Origin: Brachybacterium sillae
GTDB taxonomy: Bacteria; Actinomycetota; Actinomycetes; Actinomycetales; Dermabacteraceae
DNA: 64,000 nucleotides
Reading direction: 5' to 3'
NCBI RefSeq assembly: GCF_025028335.1
Contig: NZ_JAFEUW010000001.1
Coordinates: 2,294,001 to 2,358,000 of the forward strand
This document shows positions 1 to 9,799 of the stretch, one piece after another; positions within the stretch are counted from its first letter, which is position 1; each line of letters begins with the position of its first letter. The notes below the pieces were generated by a model. The model made no database searches. It was not told where the DNA came from and saw only the letters and a list, made by a program, of their open reading frames with translations. The position numbers and the translations under genes are program-made.

Positions 1-36
1 GCCGGGGTGTGAGTCGCCCCGCCCCCACCTGCTGCT

Positions 37-76
37 GCGCGCGCGGCCCCGCTAGAATCGCCGGGGCCGCGCGCGC
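37..76. other. GC-rich hairpin upstream of typA
   Basis: Two perfect 15-base inverted arms (37-51 and 62-76) enclose a 10-base loop holding TAGAAT, which fits an actinobacterial -10 hexamer (TANNNT). It could terminate the gene left of the window or mark the typA promoter; there is no T-run and no clear -35, so I cannot choose. Confidence 0.4.
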
Positions 77-130
77 ATCCACGTCGGCCGTCTCCGAGCA
101 GAGAACCGCCGACGAAACGAGCACCCCCGT

Positions 131-2053
131 ATGGCTCTGAAGCACCGCACCGACCTGCGCAATGTGGCGATCGTGGCCCATGTGGACCACGGCAAGACGA
201 CCCTGGTGGACGCCATGCTCTCCCAGGGTGGCGCCCTGGGGGAGGGCGAGAAGGTCGACGAGCGGGCCATGGACTCCGGTGAGCTGGAGCGCGAGAAGGG
301 CATCACCATCCTCGCGAAGAACACCGCCATCCGGTACCACGGCCCGTCGGCCGCGGAGTTCGGGGAGCCCGACGGCGTCACCATCAACGTCATCGACACC
401 CCCGGCCACGCCGACTTCGGCGGCGAGGTGGAGCGCGGCCTGTCGATGGTCGACGGCGTGGTGCTGCTGGTCGACGCCTCCGAGGGCCCGCTGCCGCAGA
501 CCCGGTTCGTGCTGCGCAAGGCTCTCGCCGCGAAGCTGCCGGTGATCCTGGTGGTCAACAAGACGGACCGGCCCGACGCCCGCATCGACGATGTCGTCTC
601 GGAGACCACCGACCTGCTGCTGGGTCTGGCCTCGGATCTCGCCGAGGAGGTCGAGGACCTCGATCTCGACGCCCTGCTGGAGGTCCCCGTGGTGTACGCC
701 TCCGGCAAGGCCGGTCGCGCCAGCCTCACGCAGCCCGCCGACGGTTCCCTGCCGGATTCCGAGACCGTGGAGCCGCTGTTCCGCACCATCCTGGAGTCGA
801 TCCCGGCGCCGTCCTATGACGACGAGATGCCATTGCAGGCGCACGTCACCAACCTCGATGCCTCGCCGTTCCTGGGGCGTCTGGCGCTGCTGCGTGTCGT
901 CAACGGTGAGCTGCGCAAGGGCCAGCAGGTGGCCTGGTGCACCGTCGACGGTGACGTGAAGACGATGAAGATCACCGAGCTGCTGGAGACCAAGGGCCTG
1001 CAGCGCGAACCCATGACCCGCACCGCCCGGCCCGGGGACATCGTCGCGGTCGCCGGCATCCCCGAGATCATGATCGGTGAGACCCTCGCCGACCTCGAGG
1101 ACCCGCGCCCGCTGCCGCTGATCACCGTGGATGACCCGGCGATCTCCATGACCATCGGCATCAACACCTCGCCGCTCGCCGGCAAGAACGGCAAGGGCCA
1201 CAAGCTCACCGCCCGCCAGGTGAAGGACCGTCTGGACGCCGAGCTGGTGGGCAATGTGTCGCTGCGGGTGCTGCCCACCGACCGCCCCGATGCGTGGGAG
1301 GTGCAGGGCCGGGGTGAGCTGGCGCTGGCGATCCTGGTGGAGCAGATGCGTCGAGAGGGCTTCGAGCTGACCGTCGGCAAGCCGCAGGTGCTGACCCGGG
1401 AGATCGACGGGGTGCGGCAGGAACCGGTGGAGCGTATGACCATCGACGTGCCCGAGGAGTACCTCGGCACCGTCACCCAGTTGATGGCGTCCCGCAAGGG
1501 CCGTATGGAGACCATGAGCAACCACGGCTCCGGCTGGGTGCGCATGGAGTTCCTGGTGCCCTCCCGTGGCCTCATCGGGTTCCGCACCCGCTTCCTCACC
1601 GAGACCCGCGGCAACGGCATCGCCTCCTCGTACTCCGACGGGTATGAGCCGTGGATGGGGCCGATCGAGTTCCGCACCACCGGTTCCCTGGTCGCGGACC
1701 GTGCCGGTGCCGTCACCCCGTACGCCATGATCAACCTGCAGGAGCGCGGCTCCTTCTTCGTGGAGCCGACCAGTGAGGTCTACGAGGGCCAGGTCGTGGG
1801 GGAGAACTCCCGCGCCGAGGACATGGACGTGAACATCACCAAGGAGAAGAAGCTCACCAACATGCGCTCCTCCACGGCGGATGCCTTCGAGAACCTGGTG
1901 CCGCCGCGCAAGCTCACCCTGGAGGAGTCGCTCGAGTTCGCCGGGGAGGACGAATGCGTCGAGGTGACGCCGGAGATCGTGCGCATCCGCAAGGTGATCC
2001 TCGACGCCCAGGAGCGCGCGAAGGCGCGGTCCCGCGCCCGTTCGGAGCGGTGA
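131..2053 (+). CDS. typA: Ribosome-associated GTPase TypA/BipA
   Basis: A translational GTPase of the EF-G/LepA class that binds the 70S ribosome and helps 50S assembly and stress adaptation. The protein has 640 residues, slightly longer than the usual 605-615. The G1 motif AHVDHGKTT lies near residue 16, the switch region REKGITI near 55, DTPGHADFG near 90 and the G4 motif NKTD near 143. The C-terminal half carries the BipA-specific domain ([16 protein letters not shown] near 477, then [14 protein letters not shown]). The start ATG gives the canonical [20 protein letters not shown] beginning, although no strong ribosome-binding site is seen. The next gene starts inside its stop codon, so it heads a three-gene operon. 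Confidence 0.97.
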   Translation: MALKHRTDLRNVAIVAHVDHGKTTLVDAMLSQGGALGEGEKVDERAMDSGELEREKGITILAKNTAIRYHGPSAAEFGEPDGVTINVIDTPGHADFGGEVERGLSMVDGVVLLVDASEGPLPQTRFVLRKALAAKLPVILVVNKTDRPDARIDDVVSETTDLLLGLASDLAEEVEDLDLDALLEVPVVYASGKAGRASLTQPADGSLPDSETVEPLFRTILESIPAPSYDDEMPLQAHVTNLDASPFLGRLALLRVVNGELRKGQQVAWCTVDGDVKTMKITELLETKGLQREPMTRTARPGDIVAVAGIPEIMIGETLADLEDPRPLPLITVDDPAISMTIGINTSPLAGKNGKGHKLTARQVKDRLDAELVGNVSLRVLPTDRPDAWEVQGRGELALAILVEQMRREGFELTVGKPQVLTREIDGVRQEPVERMTIDVPEEYLGTVTQLMASRKGRMETMSNHGSGWVRMEFLVPSRGLIGFRTRFLTETRGNGIASSYSDGYEPWMGPIEFRTTGSLVADRAGAVTPYAMINLQERGSFFVEPTSEVYEGQVVGENSRAEDMDVNITKEKKLTNMRSSTADAFENLVPPRKLTLEESLEFAGEDECVEVTPEIVRIRKVILDAQERAKARSRARSER

Positions 2054-2463
2054 GCCGCCGCCTCGGACAGGTGCTGCTGGCCGTCGTGGTCGGCGTGGTC
2101 TCGGCTGCGTTGATGATCGTGGTGCACCGTGCCGGGGTGGAGCTCGGTGGCGTGCGGTGGCCCGTGGGTCTGGTGCTGGGTGCTGCCTTCCAGCTCGCCG
2201 CGAGCCTGTTCCTGCTGGCCGCGACGGGGTCCCGCCTGCCCGTGCTGATGATGCTGCTCACCTGGGTGGCGGCCGCCATGGCCCTCCTCGGGGAGGGCGC
2301 CGGCGGGGGAGTGCTCGTGCCCGCACAGCTGGCCGGACGCCCGCAGTACGCGGGCTGGGTCGTCCAGGTCCTCGGAGTGGTGATCCCGGCCGCGGTCATC
2401 GCCGCCGCGTCGATCCGACGGCTGAGCCGGCTGCAGGCCGGCCGTGCGGGGACCGAGCGATGA
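2050..2463 (+). CDS. Small integral membrane protein, unknown function
   Basis: I do not recognise the family. The 137-residue protein has about four hydrophobic stretches: LGQVLLAVVVGVVSAALMIV, GLVLGAAFQLAASLFLLAA, MMLLTWVAAAMALLG and VVQVLGVVIPAAVIAAASI. The chosen GTG start overlaps the typA stop (GTGA); a longer in-frame ATG at 1954 lies inside typA and is unlikely. Its stop overlaps the ATG of the next gene, so translation of the three genes is probably coupled. Being next to a phosphatidyltransferase suggests a membrane role, but this is only inference. Confidence 0.8.
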   Translation: MSRRLGQVLLAVVVGVVSAALMIVVHRAGVELGGVRWPVGLVLGAAFQLAASLFLLAATGSRLPVLMMLLTWVAAAMALLGEGAGGGVLVPAQLAGRPQYAGWVVQVLGVVIPAAVIAAASIRRLSRLQAGRAGTER

Positions 2464-3065
2464 GGAGTCCGCAGTCCCACCCCGACCCCGGTCACGACCG
2501 CGGTTGGGCGACCATCCCCAATGCCGTCACCGTGCTGCGCCTGCTGCTGCTGGTGCCGGTGGGCGTGCAGCTGGTGCAGGGCGGTCCCGACCCGCTGGCT
2601 GTGGCGCTGCTTCTGGTGTGGGCGCTCACCGACTGGGTCGACGGCGTCCTCGCCCGCGCCCTGGACCAGCGCAGCAGTGTGGGGGAGACCCTCGACCCGA
2701 TCGCCGACCGCATCGGCCTGGTGGGCATCGTGCTCTCCCTGGCGCTCGCCGGTCTGGTGCCGTGGACGGCGCTGGGGGTCGTGGTGGCGGCGGACCTGGT
2801 CGTCGCGCTGCTGGCCACCGGGGCGGCGCGGCGTGGACGCCTCGGGGTGTCCTGGATGGGGAAGATCCGCACGGCGGTGCTGATGACCAGCGTGTTCCTG
2901 CTGGCCGCTGCGGCCGCCCTCGCCCCCGGTCTGCTGCCGTGGGCCACCACCCTGTTGTGGATCGGGGTGGCACTGCACCTGGTGGCGGGCGCCGGCTACG
3001 TGGTGCGAGCCCTGCGCGCGAACCGGGAGGACCGCGCGGGTCGCTCAGCGCCCGCGGCCCCCTGA
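2460..3065 (+). CDS. CDP-alcohol phosphatidyltransferase (PgsA-like)
   Basis: An integral membrane enzyme that exchanges CMP on a CDP-diacylglycerol-type donor for an alcohol, making phospholipids such as phosphatidylglycerophosphate or cardiolipin. The 201-residue protein carries the full family signature DG-x2-AR-x8-G-x3-D-x3-D as DWVDGVLARA...G...D...D at residues 53-80. Several hydrophobic segments follow. The ATG at 2460 overlaps the preceding stop (ATGA), deciding the start. The acceptor alcohol cannot be read from the sequence; PgsA or cardiolipin synthase types are both possible. Length matches the family (about 200 residues). Confidence 0.9.
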   Translation: MRSPQSHPDPGHDRGWATIPNAVTVLRLLLLVPVGVQLVQGGPDPLAVALLLVWALTDWVDGVLARALDQRSSVGETLDPIADRIGLVGIVLSLALAGLVPWTALGVVVAADLVVALLATGAARRGRLGVSWMGKIRTAVLMTSVFLLAAAAALAPGLLPWATTLLWIGVALHLVAGAGYVVRALRANREDRAGRSAPAAP

Positions 3066-3109
3066 AGATGCCTCGGGTCTCCTGAGGACGTCGGACCCGG
3101 CGGCGATGC

Positions 3110-3361
3110 TCAGTCGGCCGGTCGGGAGACGCGGCGCACCGGCGGTGGCGGCACCGGTTTCGCGGCGATCACCCGCTGCCGCGGCACCCGCACCGGACCG
3201 CGGCGGGTGCCGACGGTGACGCTCTCGTCGTCGACCTCCAGTACCTCACCGAGGGCGTCGGTCGCGCCCGCGCCCTCCGTCGCCCGGTCGATGGCGTACC
3301 GCAGGACGACGCGCCGACCGGGCGTGAGGAAGGAGGAGCGGCCGGGTGGGATGCGATCCAT
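3110..3361 (-). CDS. Small SH3-like domain protein (Rv0428c N-terminal type)
   Basis: An 83-residue protein made of one beta-rich module: [13 protein letters not shown] near residue 15, [16 protein letters not shown] near 35 and [16 protein letters not shown] near 54. It looks like the SH3-like domain that precedes the acetyltransferase domain in the Rv0428c family of GNAT enzymes, but no acetyltransferase follows here. It is transcribed divergently from fdxA, with only 60 bases between the two starts. A TACGCT hexamer ends six bases before its ATG, which suggests a leaderless transcript. Function is not known; the family resemblance is from memory of the motif pattern. Confidence 0.75.
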   Translation of the reverse strand: MDRIPPGRSSFLTPGRRVVLRYAIDRATEGAGATDALGEVLEVDDESVTVGTRRGPVRVPRQRVIAAKPVPPPPVRRVSRPAD

Positions 3362-3367
3362 CCCCCC

Positions 3368-3394
3368 AGCGTAGGATGGACGCCGTTCGGCGTC
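3368..3394. promoter_or_regulatory. Overlapping divergent -10 elements and palindrome
   Basis: On the minus strand TACGCT (3368-3373) stands six bases before the SH3-like gene. On the plus strand TAGGAT (3372-3377) is suitably placed for fdxA. The two hexamers overlap by two bases and are followed by a perfect 7-2-7 palindrome at 3379-3394 (GACGCCG-TT-CGGCGTC). The arrangement implies mutually exclusive promoters or a shared operator; no experimental support is visible. Confidence 0.4.
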
Positions 3395-3421
3395 GTCGAC
3401 CACCCCCGGAAGGAACCCCTC

Positions 3422-3751
3422 ATGACCTACGTCATCGCCCTGCCCTGCGTGGATGTGAAGGACCGGGCGTGCGTGGACGAATGTCCGGTGGACTGCATCT
3501 ACGAGGGCAATCGGATGCTCTACATCCAGCCTGACGAGTGCGTCGACTGCGGCGCCTGCGAGCCGGTGTGCCCGGTCGAGGCGATCTTCTACGAGGACGA
3601 TCTCCCGGATCAGTGGGCCGACTACTACAAGGCGAACGTCGAGTTCTTCGATGACCTTGGCGCCCCCGGGGGTGCCGCGAAGATGGGCGTGATCGACAAG
3701 GATCATCCGCTCATCGAGGCCCTGCCCCCGCAGGCCGCCCCCGAGGACTGA
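3422..3751 (+). CDS. fdxA: Seven-iron ferredoxin FdxA
   Basis: A soluble 109-residue electron carrier with one 3Fe-4S and one 4Fe-4S cluster, the standard actinobacterial low-potential ferredoxin. Cysteines are arranged as [17 protein letters not shown] near residues 9-25 and [12 protein letters not shown] near 40-51, matching the 7Fe type. The start ATG follows GAAGGAAC and gives the canonical MTYVIALPC beginning. The downstream aminotransferase begins six bases after the stop, the same fdx-dapC pairing as Rv1177-Rv1178 in mycobacteria, so the two are probably co-transcribed. Confidence 0.96.
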   Translation: MTYVIALPCVDVKDRACVDECPVDCIYEGNRMLYIQPDECVDCGACEPVCPVEAIFYEDDLPDQWADYYKANVEFFDDLGAPGGAAKMGVIDKDHPLIEALPPQAAPED

Positions 3752-3757
3752 GCCGCC

Positions 3758-4897
3758 GTGGCGCGTCGTCCCCTCGCCGACCGGCTTCCCGCCTTCCCCT
3801 GGGATTCCCTGGCGCAGGCCCGCACCCTGGCCGAGTCCCACCCCGGCGGGATCGTCGACCTGTCCGTCGGCACGCCCGTCAACCCCACCCCGGAGGCGGT
3901 GCAGCGGGCCCTGGCCGAGGCTGCCGACTGGCACGGGTACCCGACCACCCTCGGCACCCCGGCGCTGCGCGCGGCGATCGTCGACTTCCTGCAGCGTCGG
4001 CGCGGCGCCCCGACGGAGATCGGCCCCGCCCACGTGCTGCCGGTCGTCGGGTCCAAGGAGCTGGTGGCGAACCTGCCGGCCCAGCTGGGGCTCGGCCAGG
4101 GCGATGCCGTCGCGTTCCCGCACATCGCCTATCCGACCTACGGCATCGGCGCGCAGCTGGCCGGGGCTGACGCCGTGCCGGTGGACACCGAGCGGCTGGC
4201 GGCCGAGGGCGACGGCGCCCTGCCCGACGGCGCCGCCGGACGCGTCCGGCTGCTGTGGCTGAACTCCCCGTCGAATCCGACCGGGGCGGTGCTCACCGCC
4301 CAGCAGATGGCACGGATCGTCACCTGGGCCCGTGAGCGCGACGTGATCGTCGCCTCCGACGAGTGCTACGCGCTGCTGCCGTGGGAGGTCGATGACGTCC
4401 CCTCGATCCTCGATCCGCGCGTCCACGGCGGGGACCTGAGCGGACTGCTATGCGTGTACTCCCTGTCGAAGCAGGCGAACCTCGCCGGGTACCGCGCAGC
4501 ATTCGTCGCGGGCGATACGGACCTGATCGGGGAGCTCACGTTGATCCGCCGCCACGGAGGCTTCATCGTCCCCGGGCCGGTGCAGGACGCCATGACCGTC
4601 GCTCTCGCCGACGACCAGGCCTCCGCCGCCCAGCGGGAGCTGTACCGGGCCCGCCGTGAGCGGTTGCTGCCGGCGCTGCGCGCGGCCGGGGGTGAGGTGC
4701 CGTCCTCCCCGGCGGGCCTGTACCTGTGGACCTCCTTCGGACGCAGCACCGAGGACTCCGTGCGTCTGCTGGCCGAGCACGGCATCCTCTGCGCCCCCGG
4801 ACTGTTCTATGGTGAGGCGGGAGAGGGCTTCGTCCGCGTGGCACTGACCGCCACCGATGAGCGCATCGACGCCGCCGTCGAGCGTCTCATCGACTGA
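3758..4897 (+). CDS. dapC: Succinyldiaminopimelate transaminase (DapC)
   Basis: A PLP-dependent class I/II aminotransferase that makes N-succinyl-LL-2,6-diaminopimelate in the succinylase branch of lysine and peptidoglycan biosynthesis. The 379-residue protein shows NSPSNPTGAV near residue 169 and the PLP lysine in YSLSKQANLAGYR near 234. The GTG start lies six bases after the fdxA stop. The assignment to DapC rather than another aminotransferase rests on the conserved ferredoxin neighbour and on dapD and dapE of the same branch 6-10 kb downstream. Confidence 0.9.
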   Translation: MARRPLADRLPAFPWDSLAQARTLAESHPGGIVDLSVGTPVNPTPEAVQRALAEAADWHGYPTTLGTPALRAAIVDFLQRRRGAPTEIGPAHVLPVVGSKELVANLPAQLGLGQGDAVAFPHIAYPTYGIGAQLAGADAVPVDTERLAAEGDGALPDGAAGRVRLLWLNSPSNPTGAVLTAQQMARIVTWARERDVIVASDECYALLPWEVDDVPSILDPRVHGGDLSGLLCVYSLSKQANLAGYRAAFVAGDTDLIGELTLIRRHGGFIVPGPVQDAMTVALADDQASAAQRELYRARRERLLPALRAAGGEVPSSPAGLYLWTSFGRSTEDSVRLLAEHGILCAPGLFYGEAGEGFVRVALTATDERIDAAVERLID

Positions 4898-4979
4898 GCA
4901 CAGAGCCGGCCCGACCGCCCGAGACCGACGAGACACGAGAAGCACAGACCGCCGGCGCGCCGGCATCGCAGGGAGACCC

Positions 4980-6341
4980 ATGGACACCGCCGCCCAGACC
5001 GCCCACCTGACCCACCGCGACATCGAGCTCGACCTGCCCGTGGTGGAGGCCGTCGAGGGCAACCACGGCATCAGCGTGGGGCCGCTGCGGGCCAAGACCG
5101 GCGACGTCACCTACGACCCCGGGTTCATGAACACCGCGAACACGAAGTCGGCGATCACCTACATCGACGGTGACGAGGGCATCCTCCGCTACCGCGGCTA
5201 CCCGATCGAGCAGCTCGCCCAGCAGTCGACCTACCTCGAGGTGGCCTACCTGTTGATCAACGGGGAACTGCCCACCCGCGGTCAGCTCGACAATTTCGTC
5301 TCCTCCGTGGAGCGGCGCACCCTGCTGGATGAGCGCTTCAAGCGTCTGTTCGACGGTTTCCCCCGGGACGCCCACCCGATGGCGGTCATGCAGGCCGGGG
5401 TGTCGGCCCTGTCGACCTTCTACCAGGACTCCCTGAACCCGTACGACGACGATGAGGTGCGGCTGTCGACCTACCGCCTGCTGGCGAAGGTGCCGACCAT
5501 GGCGGCGTACGCCCACCGCACCACCCAGGGCCACGCGCTGCTGTACCCCGACAACCGTCTCTCCCTGATCGAGAACTTCCTGCGGCTGACCTTCGGCTTC
5601 CCGGTCGAGGACTACATCGCCGACCCGGTCGTGGTGCGGGCGATGGACCGCCTGCTGATCCTCCACGCCGACCATGAGCAGAACTGCTCGACCTCCGCGG
5701 TGCGACTCGTCGGCAGCGCCCAGGCGAACCTCTTCACCTCCGTCTCCGCGGGCATCGGGGCCCTGTCCGGTCCCGCGCACGGCGGCGCCAATGCCGCCGT
5801 GATGGAGATGCTCGACCACATCCGCGACGAGAAGATCGACCCGCGCGACTTCATGGAGAAGGTGAAGAACAAGGAGGGCGGCGTCCGCCTGATGGGCTTC
5901 GGCCACCGCGTGTACAAGAACTACGACCCGCGGGCGCGCATCGTGAAGCAGATCGCCGACGAGGTCCTCGACCGCCTCGGGGTGAATGATCCGCGGCTGG
6001 AGCTGGCGATGCAGCTGGAGGAGATCGCCCTTGAGGACGACTACTTCATCGAGCGCAAGCTGTACCCGAACGTCGACTTCTACACCGGCCTCATCTACAA
6101 GGCCATCGGCTTCCCCACGAAAATGTTCACGGTGCTGTTCGCGATCGGCCGCATGCCCGGGTGGATCGCGCAGTGGCAGGAGATGATCACCGACCCGGAG
6201 ACCAAGATCGGTCGTCCCCGGCAGATCTACACCGGCTCCCCGGAGCGTGCGTATGTCCCGACGGGGGAGCGCACCGGCACCAGTGAGCTGCGCCTGGCGG
6301 AGCTGCAGGAGGAGCTGCGCCGCCGCGGCGGCGAGGACTGA
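4980..6341 (+). CDS. gltA: Citrate synthase
   Basis: Condenses acetyl-CoA and oxaloacetate to citrate at the entry of the TCA cycle. The 453-residue protein has the catalytic histidines in LSGPAHGGANAA and GFGHRVYKNYDPRA and the aspartate in YPNVDFYTGLIYKAIG. The ATG at 4980 follows GGGAGA by four bases; a longer frame opens inside dapC and is rejected. The length and N-terminal beta domain (about 80 residues before the core) match type II, NADH-sensitive hexameric enzymes, though allostery cannot be proved from sequence. It stands just upstream of pyruvate formate-lyase, which would supply acetyl-CoA under low oxygen. Confidence 0.96.
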   Translation: MDTAAQTAHLTHRDIELDLPVVEAVEGNHGISVGPLRAKTGDVTYDPGFMNTANTKSAITYIDGDEGILRYRGYPIEQLAQQSTYLEVAYLLINGELPTRGQLDNFVSSVERRTLLDERFKRLFDGFPRDAHPMAVMQAGVSALSTFYQDSLNPYDDDEVRLSTYRLLAKVPTMAAYAHRTTQGHALLYPDNRLSLIENFLRLTFGFPVEDYIADPVVVRAMDRLLILHADHEQNCSTSAVRLVGSAQANLFTSVSAGIGALSGPAHGGANAAVMEMLDHIRDEKIDPRDFMEKVKNKEGGVRLMGFGHRVYKNYDPRARIVKQIADEVLDRLGVNDPRLELAMQLEEIALEDDYFIERKLYPNVDFYTGLIYKAIGFPTKMFTVLFAIGRMPGWIAQWQEMITDPETKIGRPRQIYTGSPERAYVPTGERTGTSELRLAELQEELRRRGGED

Positions 6342-6509
6342 GCGCGCGGCGCGGTCGAGCGCTGCGGGTGCTCACGGGACGCGCGGGAGGAAGCGGTCGG
6401 GGCCCGGCGAGACCGGGGCCACAGTCCGTCAGGGACCATCGGCCCGTTCCTGCGTCGGCCCGGGTCCGTAGGCTGGGGTCATCACCGAAGGGCTGAGGAG
6501 GACCCCACC

Positions 6510-8627
6510 ATGACGTCCACCACCACCGACCGACCCCGCACGGAGCAGGATCCCGAGCGCAGTGCCTGGGAGGGCTTCGCCCCGGGCCCGTGGATGGACT
6601 CCGTGGATGTGCGCGATTTCATCCAGCGCAACTACACCCCGTACGACGGCGACGCCTCGTTCCTCGCCGGCCCCACCGAGAAGACCCTGCGGGTGTGGGA
6701 TCACCTGGAGAAGAACTTCCTCTCCGAGGAGCGTCGCCGCCGCGTGTTCGACGTGGACACCGAGACCCCTGCCGACATCGACGCCTTCCCGGCCGGCTAC
6801 ATCAGTGAGGACGACGATGTGATCGTCGGCCTGCAGACCGACGTCCCGCTTAAGCGCGCCATGATGCCCAACGGCGGCTGGCGCATGGTGGAGACGGCCA
6901 TCAAGGAGGCCGGCAAGGAGCCGAACGCCGACGTCAAGAAGATCTTCACGCAGTACCGGAAGACCCACAACGACGCCGTCTTCGACATCTACACCCCGCG
7001 GATCCGCGCGGCCCGCAGCTCCCACATCATCACCGGTCTGCCCGATGCCTACGGCCGTGGCCGCATCATCGGCGACTACCGCCGCGTGGCGCTGTACGGC
7101 GTGGAGAAGCTCATCGCGGACAAGGAGCGCGCCAAGGACGCCTCCCTGGCGCAGGGCTTCAGTGAGCACTGGGCCCGGTACCGCGAGGAGCACTCCGAGC
7201 AGATCAAGGCCCTGAAGAAGCTCATCCACCTGGGTGACATGTACGGCCTGGACCTGCGGCGTCCCGCTGCCACCGCCCAGGAGGCCGTGCAGTGGACCTA
7301 CATGGCCTACCTCGCCTCGGTGAAGAGCCAGGACGGCGCGGCCATGTCCATCGGCCGGCTGTCGCCGTTCCTCGACGTCTACTTCGAGCGGGATCTCGCC
7401 TCCGGTGCGATCACCGAGAGTGACGCCCAGGAGATGATCGACGCGCTGGTGATCAAGCTGCGCATCGTCCGCTTCCTGCGCACCATCGACTACGACCAGA
7501 TCTTCTCCGGCGACCCGTACTGGGCCACCTGGTCCGATGCCGGGTTCTCCGAGGACGGTCGCTCGCAGGTCACGAAGACCTCGTTCCGTCTGCTGCAGAC
7601 CCTGCGCAACCTCGGCCCCGCCCCGGAGCCGAACATCACGATCTTCTGGGATCCGCAGCTGCCGCAGGGCTACAAGGACTTCTGCTCGGCCATCTCCATC
7701 GAGACCAGCTCCGTGCAGTACGAGTCCGACAAGCAGATCCGCGACCGCTGGGGTGATGACGCCGCGATCGCCTGCTGCGTCTCCCCGATGAAGGTCGGCA
7801 AGCAGATGCAGTTCTTCGGTGCGCGCGTCAACGCCGCGAAGGCGCTGCTGTACGCCATCAACGGCGGCCGCGACGAGGTGACCGGCAAGCAGGTCACGGA
7901 CGCCGGTCTGCACCAGCCGATCGCCGGCGACGGCCCGCTGGACTTCGACGAGGTCTGGGACAAGTACGAGGACATGCTGGACTGGGTCGTCGGCACCTAC
8001 GTCGAGGCGCTGAACATCATCCACTACTGCCACGACCGGTACGCCTACGAGTCCATCGAGATGGCGCTGCACGACAGCGACATCATCCGCACCATGGGCT
8101 GCGGCATCGCGGGCCTGTCGATCGTCGCGGACTCCCTGTCCGCCATCAAGTACGCCAAGGTCACGCCGGTGCGCGACGAGTCCGGCCTGGTGGTCGACTA
8201 CATCACCGAGGGTGACTTCCCGGTGTACGGCAACGACGACGACCGCGCCGACGACATCGCCGCGACGATCGTCCACACCGTGATGGAGAAGATCAAGGCG
8301 ATCCCGCTGTACCGCGACGCGATCCCGACGCAGTCGGTGCTGACGATCACCTCGAACGTGGTGTACGGCAAGGCCACCGGGTCGTTCCCCTCCGGCCATC
8401 GGGCCGGCACGCCGTTCGCGCCGGGCGCGAACCCGGAGAACGGCATGGACACGCACGGGATGGTCGCCTCGATGCTGTCGGTCGGCAAGCTCGACTACAA
8501 CGACGCCCTCGACGGCATCTCCCTGACGAACACCATCACCCCGTCCGGCCTCGGCCGCACCAAGGACGAGCAGGTGGCGAACCTCGTCGGCATCCTCGAC
8601 GCCGGGTTCGTCATGGAGCAGGACTGA
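6510..8627 (+). CDS. pflB: Pyruvate formate-lyase catalytic subunit, lacking the glycyl-radical domain
   Basis: Converts pyruvate and CoA to acetyl-CoA and formate anaerobically. The 705-residue protein has the catalytic Cys-Cys pair at residues 422-423 ([13 protein letters not shown]) and aligns with the E. coli enzyme by eye up to the KxxNLxGxxDxxF stretch ([18 protein letters not shown]). It then stops. The roughly 55-residue C-terminal segment bearing the RVSGYA radical glycine in usual 750-760 residue enzymes is missing here and encoded by the next gene. Activity should therefore need that small protein plus the activase. RBS GGAGGA is present and the start is MTSTTTDRP. It heads the operon pflB-grcA-pflA after a 168-base intergenic region. 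Confidence 0.93.
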   Translation: MTSTTTDRPRTEQDPERSAWEGFAPGPWMDSVDVRDFIQRNYTPYDGDASFLAGPTEKTLRVWDHLEKNFLSEERRRRVFDVDTETPADIDAFPAGYISEDDDVIVGLQTDVPLKRAMMPNGGWRMVETAIKEAGKEPNADVKKIFTQYRKTHNDAVFDIYTPRIRAARSSHIITGLPDAYGRGRIIGDYRRVALYGVEKLIADKERAKDASLAQGFSEHWARYREEHSEQIKALKKLIHLGDMYGLDLRRPAATAQEAVQWTYMAYLASVKSQDGAAMSIGRLSPFLDVYFERDLASGAITESDAQEMIDALVIKLRIVRFLRTIDYDQIFSGDPYWATWSDAGFSEDGRSQVTKTSFRLLQTLRNLGPAPEPNITIFWDPQLPQGYKDFCSAISIETSSVQYESDKQIRDRWGDDAAIACCVSPMKVGKQMQFFGARVNAAKALLYAINGGRDEVTGKQVTDAGLHQPIAGDGPLDFDEVWDKYEDMLDWVVGTYVEALNIIHYCHDRYAYESIEMALHDSDIIRTMGCGIAGLSIVADSLSAIKYAKVTPVRDESGLVVDYITEGDFPVYGNDDDRADDIAATIVHTVMEKIKAIPLYRDAIPTQSVLTITSNVVYGKATGSFPSGHRAGTPFAPGANPENGMDTHGMVASMLSVGKLDYNDALDGISLTNTITPSGLGRTKDEQVANLVGILDAGFVMEQD

Positions 8628-8673
8628 CCGACCACCCCCGGACCACCCACCCGCACCCATCCAGGAGAGAATC

Positions 8674-8925
8674 ATGGCCACCAAGACCTTCGATGAGCGC
8701 CTCGCCTCCATGCGCGCCAACCGCGCCCAGAACCGCATGGAGTCCGGCCTGTACCACGCCAACATCAACGTGCTGAACCGGGAGACCCTCGAGGACGCGA
8801 TGGAGAACCCGGAGAAGTACCCGAACCTGACGGTGCGTGTCTCCGGTTACGCCGTGAACTTCGTGAAGCTCACCCGTGAGCAGCAGAAGGACGTCCTCGA
8901 GCGCACCTTCCACCACAGCGCCTGA
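8674..8925 (+). CDS. grcA: Stand-alone glycyl-radical subunit of pyruvate formate-lyase (GrcA-like)
   Basis: An 83-residue protein that is essentially only the glycyl-radical domain: [18 protein letters not shown] at about 33-50 followed by [12 protein letters not shown] with the radical glycine at residue 58, then [19 protein letters not shown]. coli GrcA/YfiD (about 127 residues) has an extra N-terminal segment and acts as a spare part for oxygen-cleaved PflB; here it appears to be the sole source of the domain because PflB ends before it. AGGAGAGA stands six bases before the ATG. It lies 46 bases after pflB and two bases before pflA. Confidence 0.93.
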   Translation: MATKTFDERLASMRANRAQNRMESGLYHANINVLNRETLEDAMENPEKYPNLTVRVSGYAVNFVKLTREQQKDVLERTFHHSA

Positions 8926-8927
8926 GG

Positions 8928-9779
8928 ATGACGACTGCGCTTCAGCTGTCCTGCAGCCCCCGCACCGAGCGTCGCGCCGGTGCGGGGGTTGAGGGTCTCG
9001 CGGCCGCGGAGGTCGACCGCCCCGAGCGGCTCGCCGCGATCCGCGAGGGCCGTCTCGCCTCCGTGCACTCCTGGGAGCTCGTCACGGCGGTCGACGGCCC
9101 CGGCACCCGTCTGACGGTGTTCCTCTCCGGGTGCCCCCTGCGGTGCGTGTACTGCCACAACCCGGACACCATGGAGATGCGCCGCGGCCAGGACGTCACC
9201 CTCGAGGAGGTCGTCAACCGGTTGCGCCGCTACCGGGCCGTGTTCCGCGCCAGCGGCGGAGGAGTGACGCTCTCCGGCGGTGAGGTGCTGATGCAGGCCC
9301 GCTTCGCCCGCAATGTGCTGCGGGAGGCGAAGGCGATGGGCATCCACACCGCCATCGACACCAGCGGTTTCCTCGGGGTCGCCGCGACCGACGACTTCCT
9401 GTCGGACGTCGATCTCGTCCTGCTGGACGTCAAGAGCGGCCTGCCGGACACCTACAAGGCCCTCACCGGCCGCGAGCTGCAGCCGACCATCGACTTCGGA
9501 GACCGCTTGGCGGCACTCGGTGTGACCACGTGGATCCGTTTCGTGGTGGTGCCGGGCTGGACCGACGCCGTGGAGAACGTGGAGGCCGTCGCCGACATCG
9601 TCGAGCGGTGGCGCGAGGTGGTCGAACGGGTCGAGGTGCTGCCCTTCCACAACATGGGGCAGGACAAGTGGGACGCCCTCGGCCTGGACTACAAACTGCG
9701 GGATGCCGAGCCGCCCAGCCGTGAGGTCGTCGAGCGGGTGCGGGACCAGTTCCGCCGCCGTGGCCTGCCGACGTTCTGA
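8928..9779 (+). CDS. pflA: Pyruvate formate-lyase activating enzyme (radical SAM)
   Basis: A radical SAM enzyme that abstracts hydrogen from the glycyl-radical glycine. The 283-residue protein has the CX3CX2C cluster motif as CPLRCVYC near residue 70 and the SAM-binding glycine patch GGGVTLSGGE near 107. The N-terminal extension of about 40 residues before the usual SVHSWELVTAVDGPG start is longer than in E. coli (246 residues); an internal start cannot be excluded. It sits two bases after grcA, so the three genes form one operon and its target is presumably the glycine in GrcA rather than in PflB. Confidence 0.93.
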   Translation: MTTALQLSCSPRTERRAGAGVEGLAAAEVDRPERLAAIREGRLASVHSWELVTAVDGPGTRLTVFLSGCPLRCVYCHNPDTMEMRRGQDVTLEEVVNRLRRYRAVFRASGGGVTLSGGEVLMQARFARNVLREAKAMGIHTAIDTSGFLGVAATDDFLSDVDLVLLDVKSGLPDTYKALTGRELQPTIDFGDRLAALGVTTWIRFVVVPGWTDAVENVEAVADIVERWREVVERVEVLPFHNMGQDKWDALGLDYKLRDAEPPSREVVERVRDQFRRRGLPTF

Positions 9780-9799
9780 GGTCGGCGGGGTCGAGCGGG

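Noticed and set aside
52-789. Long antisense frame opposite typA
   Set aside because: Low-complexity Ser/Arg composition and complete overlap with a well supported gene; a shadow of high-GC codons.
3110-4426. 438-residue minus-strand frame across fdxA and dapC
   Set aside because: Only the final 83 residues (the SH3-like protein) are plausible; the rest is antisense to two real genes.
6429-8768. 779-residue minus-strand frame opposite pflB
   Set aside because: Valine/Asp/His-rich shadow; pflB is unmistakable on the other strand.
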